A stretch of 64,000 nucleotides of DNA from Volvox africanus. Lineage: Eukaryota; Chlorophyta; Chlorophyceae; Chlamydomonadales; Volvocaceae. The translations under genes and the position numbers were made by a program. Positions 57,759 to 64,000 of this stretch are shown piece after piece (position 1 is the first letter of the stretch; each line of letters opens with the position of its first letter). Where the stretch lies: assembly GCA_030268105.1 (NCBI GenBank), contig BSDZ01000005.1, positions 2,589,501 to 2,653,500 on the forward strand, written 5' to 3'. A model generated the notes under the pieces. It did not search any database and had not been told where the DNA came from. It was given only the letters and a program-made list of their open reading frames with translations.

Positions 57759-58959
57759 CCTAGCTAGCCAACCCGATTTCGTTGTTGCTGCTAGAGCGCC
57801 GGATAGAGGTCTTGAGACTGTTGGCGCGCGAGCCACTCAAGAGCCCCTTTTCCTTCAGACCCCTGCTCACTTAATTGTGCCGCATTCAGCAGTGAACACG
57901 AATATGGACAACACTGCTGGACCAAGGGTTCTGCCATTACCTCAAGCTCGAGGGCATGATGACATCCCTGAGGTGATGAGATTGTCGATTCCCGTTCCTA
58001 GGCTCAATATTTCGCTGACCGACAAGACACCAGGGCATAGCATAGCCGATGCAACTCGTGCGTACGTGCGTGACGCTAAAAAGTACCTCCAAGCTGTTCA
58101 TGGTGGCGACAATGACGGTATCAGGTGTCTCTTCGTTGGTAACACCCTCGAGGGCGCAGCGAAGGACTGGTATCGCAATTGGACCAACGCCCGAGGCAGC
58201 TATACTTTTGACGAGTTGGTCGCCGCTTTGCTCGCACGATTCGCTACTGAGGTTCAAGCACGCGATGTGGAAGCTCGTAACGTTTTGGCAGCCGGTAGCT
58301 ACCACATGCGTCGGGATGAAAATGTACCTGCGTACCAGTCACGCTTCGAAGCACTTGTGACTCCCATTGCTGACCTCACCGAATCTGAGCGTGTCTTTTG
58401 GTTTAGGCGAGGCCTAACGAAACTTTTGGCTAAATGGTGCGCCACTGACTTGGTTGGAGCGCAGATCAAGTCGTATGACGCGTTGGTCGCTTTTGCTAAG
58501 GGCGCGGAGATACGACTCCTTGCCGGCGAGGAAGAAGTCAAGTCTGCCCCTCGTGCAAATGCCGTGCAAGTGCAGGATCCGCTTGGGGAAGCTGTGGCTC
58601 TCGACCAGGACCTCGGCGCGACCCGCCCCACGCCTACTGCCGCGACGCGACGTAGCAACGGGCAACGCAAGGCGCGCGGGGGCGCTAGCTCGGGTGTCCG
58701 TGGTACAGTAGGAGCAGGTCCGAGCTCGGACCCAGCTAGGAACAGGAAGCGTGGTGGTGCGCCGTCGACGGCAGCGGCACAGCGTTCCGACCCCAACGCG
58801 AAGCGTACTCGTACGGACGACACATTTATGCCAAAATGGAATTGCAATCGTTCCGAATTGGAGCGTCGGAAATTGGCCAATGTTTGTCTACGGTGTGCGG
58901 AGAATCATTCCACGAAGGATTGCCCTCTAATGCCGCCGTTTGTACCTCAGCCGAAATAG
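57724..58959 (+). CDS. gag: Gag of A3
   Basis: Protein identical to Gag of A1 and A2; ends in UAG with pol following in frame. Confidence 0.95.
   Translation: MSVEHDDTPHTSLASQPDFVVAARAPDRGLETVGARATQEPLFLQTPAHLIVPHSAVNTNMDNTAGPRVLPLPQARGHDDIPEVMRLSIPVPRLNISLTDKTPGHSIADATRAYVRDAKKYLQAVHGGDNDGIRCLFVGNTLEGAAKDWYRNWTNARGSYTFDELVAALLARFATEVQARDVEARNVLAAGSYHMRRDENVPAYQSRFEALVTPIADLTESERVFWFRRGLTKLLAKWCATDLVGAQIKSYDALVAFAKGAEIRLLAGEEEVKSAPRANAVQVQDPLGEAVALDQDLGATRPTPTAATRRSNGQRKARGGASSGVRGTVGAGPSSDPARNRKRGGAPSTAAAQRSDPNAKRTRTDDTFMPKWNCNRSELERRKLANVCLRCAENHSTKDCPLMPPFVPQPK
58957..58959 (+). promoter_or_regulatory. In-frame UAG between gag and pol (A3)
   Basis: Same AAA-UAG-GGG context. Confidence 0.75.
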
Positions 58960-61900
58960 GGGCTTGCCCGGGTTCCTGTGGAGGGGGCACCACCCGGGAT
59001 TTCTGAACTAACGCGTGGTCGGTGGTCATCCTTACGGCCAGCCGTTAAGGCATTGTTGCCTTGTGTACTTGGACACATCGAGCGAGTCATTGCGCGACGC
59101 ATCACGCTTGACGGACGCACGGGACTTCTCTGCTTCGACCCGTTGTGTAATTTGTTTACACCTCGCCGTCCCCTGTCGTCTATCGATCTGTCTAACCACG
59201 TGGTTTTGTTCATCCCCTCGTCTCTGCGTGAGATGTCGGAACAGTTGGCCATATACAGGAGATGTAGGCGTCAATATCCAGGCACTGCCGCATGTGTATT
59301 ACTCCCTGCTTTCTGTCGGCGCAAGGCAGAGGCATCGTTAAGGGGTATGCGGCATGTCCACCGGTTCGAGCCGGGCACCGTTTTGTTTAATGGTGTGGAT
59401 CGGGAGGGTACGCTGGCTCCGTGGCCATGCCTATCCTACTCGGTTGACGTTTGGTACGAAGCTCCTGATGGGGGTGCCGTTGGTTACGGACCCGCCTTAA
59501 GTGCACTGACGTTGTCTGCTGGGCAGTCGCTCGTAGATAACCGTGTCCCTGTGGTTCAGATCGGTTTGAATGGCCGTACTCTGAAGGCACTTGTTGACAC
59601 CGGTGCCAGCGACGACTTCATCTCTGTCACAGAGGTGAACGCGCTGGGGTTGTCCCCAGAGTCGTCTGATTGTCCACAGGTTACCCTTGCTGACGGGGGT
59701 AAGCATCCCATCGTGGGCAGGATTACCCTTAGCCTATCGTTAGGCCCTTTGCGTGTTGTGACCCGGCCGTACGTGCTGCAGGGCTTAGCAGAGACTGCAC
59801 CGTACATAATGGGGTCGTCGACATTACGACAGTACCGCGCGCGCATCGACATGGAGACCGCAACCCTGCATATGTGCAAGGGTACTCTGTCGATTAAGGT
59901 ACCTTTCCTGTCGTTCGAATATGTCACACCAAAGGAGGGCGAAACTGAGGCGGTGCCTATGGTTAATTTCGCTGTGACCGCAATGGCCGCGCGAATCGAA
60001 CCAGAGCTAGTCGGGCGTAAGGAGGCCGTCCGTTTGTTACGGAAGGGTGCCCACGGACTGCTTTTAAGGCCGCGGGTGAGCTGTTGTGTCACCACCGCGC
60101 AGATTTCTGCGGATCCTGAGGTTGAGGCCCTACTGTCGCAGTATGAGGACGTCTTTAAAGATATCCCTGGCCTACCACCTATGCGTCCTGTTGATCACAC
60201 AATCCCTCTCATGCCTGGAGCGCAGCCTACAGCCCGGCCAATGTACAGGTTGAGTCCATTGGAGCTGGATGAGGTAAAGCGCCAGGTGACGGATTTGCTC
60301 GCGAAGGGTATGATACGCCCCAGCACATCCCCGTTTTCTGCACCGATTTTGTTTGTCGGTAAGAAGGATGGGACCTTGCGCATGTGCATTGATTACCGGG
60401 GGTTAAATGCGAATACGGTGAAAAATCGCTACCCTTTGCCACGCGTTGACGACCTGTTGGATAAGCTGAAGGGCTCGGCTTATTTTTCCTCAATTGACTT
60501 ACAACAGGGCTACAATCAGATTCGCATCGCTGCCTCTGATATCCCGAAAACCGCTTTTCGGACGCCCTTCGGTCACTTTGAGTATACGGTCCTATCATTT
60601 GGTTTGACTAATGCCCCTGCGACGTTTCAGGCGGTTATGGACCGAATGTTTAGGCCGTTTATCGACAGGTTCGTTGTTTGCTACCTGGATGACATCTTGG
60701 TATATTCTAAGACGCGCGAGGAGCACTTGGAGCATTTGCGGCTCGTGCTCGACGTTATGAGGCGGGAGCAATTGTTTGCTAAACGCGCCAAATGCTTTTG
60801 GGCGCAGCCTCAGGTGGAATATTTGGGCCACATTGTGTCGGCCACCGGTGTGAAGATGGACCCGCGGAAGGTCGCCGTGGTTCGTGATTGGCCCGCGCCT
60901 CAGAACCTCACGGAGCTGCGTAAGTTCCTTGGCTTGACCAATTATTTCCGAAAGTTCATTGAAAAATATTCCATCATTGCGGCCCCGCTTACTAACTTAA
61001 CTCGCAAAGGCGTTTTCGTTTCGCTCGAGTCGTGGACGTCGCAATGCCAGCGGGCATTCGAAGAGCTCAAACGGATCGTTGCCGAAGATGTCACCCTTGC
61101 ATTCCCTGATTACTCGTTGCCATTTCGTGTTGAGGTAGTGTCTGATGCCTCAATATTTGGAAGCGGCGCTGTATTGTTACAGGAAGGGCGACCGATCGCC
61201 TTCACGAGTAAGAAGTTTTCTGGTGCGGAGATTCGCTACACCACCGGGGAACAGGAGCTTCTGGCCGTGCTGCATGCTTTAAAGGAATGGCGCTGTTACC
61301 TCGAGGGACGCCCGTTTACTTTAAAGACTGACCATAAGCCCCTAACGTTTTTGCAAAGCGTTCCGACGTTGAACCGCCGTCAAGCTAGGTGGATGGAATA
61401 TCTAGCTAGGTTCAACTGCACCTGGGAGTATATTTCTGGTAAATTGAATATTGCCGATGCTCTCAGTCGACATCCGTCGCTACACGCTGCAATTTTGGCA
61501 GCGCCCGTCGTGCGGCCGCGTAGCGAGGAGGTTCCGATCGCGACGGACCTCGCGGAGCGGTTGAAGGCTGCCTACAGCGCAGACGCCTGGTTCGCGGACC
61601 CGGCTAATGTAGAAAACCTTCGCAAGCAGAATGGCCTTTGGCTACGGACGGAGGGTGCAGCTACGCAAATCGTCGTTCCGAACGACGACGCGCTACGCTA
61701 CGACATCCTTGCGCGGTTCCACGAGGACCCGTTAGCAGGACACCCTGGTAGCAAGCGATTGATCGACTTGGTGCAACGTTCCTTCTGGTGGCCTCGTTTG
61801 GCTAAGGATGCGGCGAACTTCGTCCAGACATGCAGTCTGTGCCAGCGCAATAAGGCTTTGTCCGGTAAGGGCCATGGGTTGTTGCAACCGTTGCCTGCCC

Positions 61901-62973
61901 CGGATGCGCCTTGGGAAAGTGTTTCCATGGACTTCGTAGTCGCGCTGCCCAAAACTGAGGGGGGATACGATGCGGTGTTCGTAATGGTCGATCGTCTGAC
62001 TAAGATGGTTCACCTAGCACCATGTACATCATCCTGCACGGCTGAGCAAACCGCACGTTTGTTTTTCGATAATGTGGTTCGGTTACACGGGATTCCCAAA
62101 AATGTGATCTCGGACCGCGGTGGACAGTTCACGTCTAAGTTTTGGGAAGCGCTCTGCAAACTAGTTGGCATGCGCGTCAACCTGAGCACGGCGTATCACC
62201 CGCAGACTGATGGTCAAACCGAACGCACAAACCGCACGTTGGGTGATATGTTGCGCAATTATGCTGGTCGCACACCACTTGTTTGGGATACATATTTGAC
62301 TGCGGCAGAATTCGCGCTTAACAATGCTGTTAACCGCTCTACAGGCAAAAGTCCGTTCTTTCTTAACTACGGGTTTCATCCCGCGCTACCCGTGTGGCGT
62401 GAGTTGGAAGTGAACGTGCCTGCTGCTAAACTTTTTGCCAAGTCGTTTATGTCCCGGATCACAGACGCGAAGTCGTGTTTGGACGCGGCGCAGCAACGAA
62501 CGACAGAATACTACAACAAATCCAAGCAGGATGTGATGTTTTCGGAAGGGCAACTCGTGTTGCTAAGCACCAAGAACTTGCGTTCCTTGGCCGACGGATC
62601 CCGAAAACTCTTACCCCGCTGGATTGGTCCGTACCCTGTCGTGCGCATGGTTGGGAATGTGGCTGTGCAGCTTGCATTGCCCGCTGATATGACCATTCAC
62701 CCCACGTTTCACGTATCGCTTGTTCGTCCGTATCGTGGTACGGAACCCGTCCCTGAGCCTGCTAACGCCCCCACAGCGATCGAACCAGTTCCCGAGACCT
62801 GGATCGCTGGTAAACAGAAGTTTTACGATGTGGAGCGGGTGTTAGATTATCGCGCGCGTCGTGTGGGCCGACACCGACGTAAGCGAACAGTACACGATAC
62901 TTGGTTAAGTGGACAGGGTATACCGACGAGCACAACTCATGGGAACCGGCACGCAACTTCTCACAGGACATGA
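58960..62973 (+). CDS. pol: Pol of A3, chromodomain lost by frameshift
   Basis: Same domains and same C-terminal frameshift (about 62897) as A1. Residue 338 is Ala, as in element M, where A1 and A2 have Thr. This suggests that A1 and A2 share a later change or that A3 regained the base by gene conversion. Confidence 0.96.
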   Translation, partial: GLARVPVEGAPPGISELTRGRWSSLRPAVKALLPCVLGHIERVIARRITLDGRTGLLCFDPLCNLFTPRRPLSSIDLSNHVVLFIPSSLREMSEQLAIYRRCRRQYPGTAACVLLPAFCRRKAEASLRGMRHVHRFEPGTVLFNGVDREGTLAPWPCLSYSVDVWYEAPDGGAVGYGPALSALTLSAGQSLVDNRVPVVQIGLNGRTLKALVDTGASDDFISVTEVNALGLSPESSDCPQVTLADGGKHPIVGRITLSLSLGPLRVVTRPYVLQGLAETAPYIMGSSTLRQYRARIDMETATLHMCKGTLSIKVPFLSFEYVTPKEGETEAVPMVNFAVTAMAARIEPELVGRKEAVRLLRKGAHGLLLRPRVSCCVTTAQISADPEVEALLSQYEDVFKDIPGLPPMRPVDHTIPLMPGAQPTARPMYRLSPLELDEVKRQVTDLLAKGMIRPSTSPFSAPILFVGKKDGTLRMCIDYRGLNANTVKNRYPLPRVDDLLDKLKGSAYFSSIDLQQGYNQIRIAASDIPKTAFRTPFGHFEYTVLSFGLTNAPATFQAVMDRMFRPFIDRFVVCYLDDILVYSKTREEHLEHLRLVLDVMRREQLFAKRAKCFWAQPQVEYLGHIVSATGVKMDPRKVAVVRDWPAPQNLTELRKFLGLTNYFRKFIEKYSIIAAPLTNLTRKGVFVSLESWTSQCQRAFEELKRIVAEDVTLAFPDYSLPFRVEVVSDASIFGSGAVLLQEGRPIAFTSKKFSGAEIRYTTGEQELLAVLHALKEWRCYLEGRPFTLKTDHKPLTFLQSVPTLNRRQARWMEYLARFNCTWEYISGKLNIADALSRHPSLHAAILAAPVVRPRSEEVPIATDLAERLKAAYSADAWFADPANVENLRKQNGLWLRTEGAATQIVVPNDDALRYDILARFHEDPLAGHPGSKRLIDLVQRSFWWPRLAKDAANFVQTCSLCQRNKALSGKGHGLLQPLPAPDAPWESVSMDFVVALPKTEGGYDAVFVMVDRLTKMVHLAPCTSSCTAEQTARLFFDNVVRLHGIPKNVISDRGGQFTSKFWEALCKLVGMRVNLSTAYHPQTDGQTERTNRTLGDMLRNYAGRTPLVWDTYLTAAEFALNNAVNRSTGKSPFFLNYGFHPALPVWRELEVNVPAAKLFAKSFMSRITDAKSCLDAAQQRTTEYYNKSKQDVMFSEGQLVLLSTKNLRSLADGSRKLLPRWIGPYPVVRMVGNVAVQLALPADMTIHPTFHVSLVRPYRGTEPVPEPANAPTAIEPVPETWIAGKQKFYDVERVLDYRARRVGRHRRKRTVHDTWLSGQGIPTSTTHGNRHATSHRT

Positions 62974-63064
62974 AACCCCTGCTCGAAGAAGCCCACAAAC
63001 GTGCCACGCAAACCCAATGACCCCTGCAGTCGATGCTGTATGATGCAGCGAGGACGCTGCATAC

Positions 63065-63079
63065 GGGAGGGGGGATAAT
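63065..63079 (+). promoter_or_regulatory. Polypurine tract of A3
   Basis: GGGAGGGGGGATAAT directly before the 3' LTR. Confidence 0.85.
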
Positions 63080-63895
63080 TGTTGTGCTACGGTTCATTTC
63101 CCGCCGACGCGTAGGTCGACGCGATCCTACGAGGCGAAGTGCTTTTGTGATGAACGCATTGCATATGAATGAATCTGCATGATATAAATGTATTCGTGTA
63201 CATTTATATATGCATTTGGCATGTTGTCATTATCCATCGCGACGTCGCATCATGGCAAATCCGCCTAGCATGCATGAAAGCCCGAAGCATGGAAGTGCGC
63301 ATTATGTTCGTGCTACGAAACAATAAGTAATATTATCTGATATAATATTACTTCATTTAAGCACACGTTGAGAGCGCCGCACTCGTCGCGATACATGCCC
63401 TGCAACCGGATATCGTTATCCGGACCCTTGCATCATGCGAATGCCGGAAAGGCTTATACGTTGTTATGCGTAGACATCGCCTAAACGCAGTAGGGTTGTC
63501 ACATCTAGGATCGGCCTCCTAATGTGAATCGTACGGCACTGCGATGCTGTGAGTATAACAGATGCGAGGACGGCTAAGCTAGATAAGACATTCGATACCG
63601 GAGAACACTTGTGTGTTCTACATTACTATTACTATACGATATTCTACTTAGCCCGAGCTAAGCCTGAACTTCGCTAATCACCGCCGCGTGATGATTGCTT
63701 GCTTCCGGCGCTGACGGCGATTTCGTCCATTGCATCATTCCGACCTGTAAGACCGTAAGTTATATCTCTCTTCGTCTTCCGCTGTCTCTGTTTGCTCTCG
63801 CTTGCCTTGCTGTACTTGCAAGTGCTCGCGCATCGGTGTCGATAGTCTCCAGACGTGCAGATACTTATGAGCAAACACGAACGAGAGGTACAACA
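63080..63895 (+). repeat. 3' LTR of A3
   Basis: 816 bp, with the same two differences from its 5' partner as in A1 and A2. Confidence 0.95.
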
Positions 63896-64000
63896 CTGAG
63901 TGGGGCTGACTTGACGTCTACCAGTTGATCTTCGTGCTAGCTTACAAGTGCTTCAGTCAAAGGGGCTAGCGGCGGGTTGCTGCCGGAGCTGAATTGTGAG
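63896..64000. repeat. Satellite spacer of the array, third (cut by window end)
   Basis: Starts again at unit position 6291 (CTGAGTGGGG), so the array probably continues beyond the window. Confidence 0.9.

Larger units (their letters stand above)
56442..63895 (+). mobile_element. Ty3/gypsy chromovirus, array copy A3
   Basis: Third copy at +19564 from A1, with the same flanks and LTR mismatches. Private bases include A at 56897 (5' LTR), G at 59989 (pol) and A at 62995 (after the pol stop). Confidence 0.96.
36878..64000. repeat. Second-order tandem array, period 9782 bp
   Basis: Periods start at 36878, 46660 and 56442, each made of a 7454-bp chromovirus and 2328 bp of satellite; the third runs off the window in its satellite part. 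Every coding feature recurs at exactly +9782. Copies differ by only a few bases (for example 51801, 56897, 59989 and 62995). Shared diagnostic bases in the two complete satellite spacers (GCTTCATTC near 44625, CATATAATTT near 45357) are not found in units 1-3, so the periods come from one founder. Confidence 0.97.

Overview
The window is nuclear DNA of a eukaryote. It holds no bacterial-type operons, no rRNA or tRNA gene that I could see, and only mobile-element coding sequence that I can name. Base composition is near 50% GC outside AT-rich patches. A degenerate block of 8-bp telomere-like repeats (CCCTAAAA type, complement TTTTAGGG), a chromodomain Ty3/gypsy element and a CACTA-like DNA transposon together suggest a plant or algal lineage. 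A green alga related to Chlamydomonas fits the 8-bp telomere type, but the species cannot be fixed from this sequence.

Layout. Positions 1-36557 are three head-to-tail copies of a long satellite unit of about 8.3 kb: 1-8298, 8299-27590 and 27591-36557. A fourth copy starts at 36558 and stops at 36877. The copies look about 99.8% identical outside a (CAGCCCTC)n minisatellite, which is about 2.28, 1.49 and 2.95 kb long in the three copies. The second copy carries two insertions. One is a complete Ty3/gypsy chromovirus on the minus strand (14551-22021, target duplication CCGTT). The other is a 4.3-kb CACTA-like element (22864-27169, target duplication TAA).

Positions 36878-64000 form a second-order tandem array with a period of exactly 9782 bp. 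Each period is one 7454-bp chromovirus on the plus strand plus 2328 bp of satellite unit (unit positions 6291-8298 followed by 1-320). The element has no target duplication at its two flanks, and 5970 bp of the unit, including the minisatellite and the telomere-like block, is missing across it. The simplest reading is ectopic recombination between two insertions at different unit positions, followed by tandem amplification of the chimera. Both LTR mismatches are the same in all three periods, which supports this.

The chromovirus encodes Gag (capsid and zinc knuckle) and Pol (protease, reverse transcriptase, RNase H, integrase, chromodomain) in one reading frame. A single UAG separates them in all four copies, so Gag-Pol is probably made by stop-codon readthrough. 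The minus-strand copy has an intact chromodomain. The three array copies share a one-base deletion that destroys it. A short leader ORF, possibly spliced, precedes gag. The CACTA-like element holds a possible spliced gene, shown by four or five consecutive phase-0 exons. The long open frames over the minisatellite are a property of its 8-bp period and are not treated as genes.
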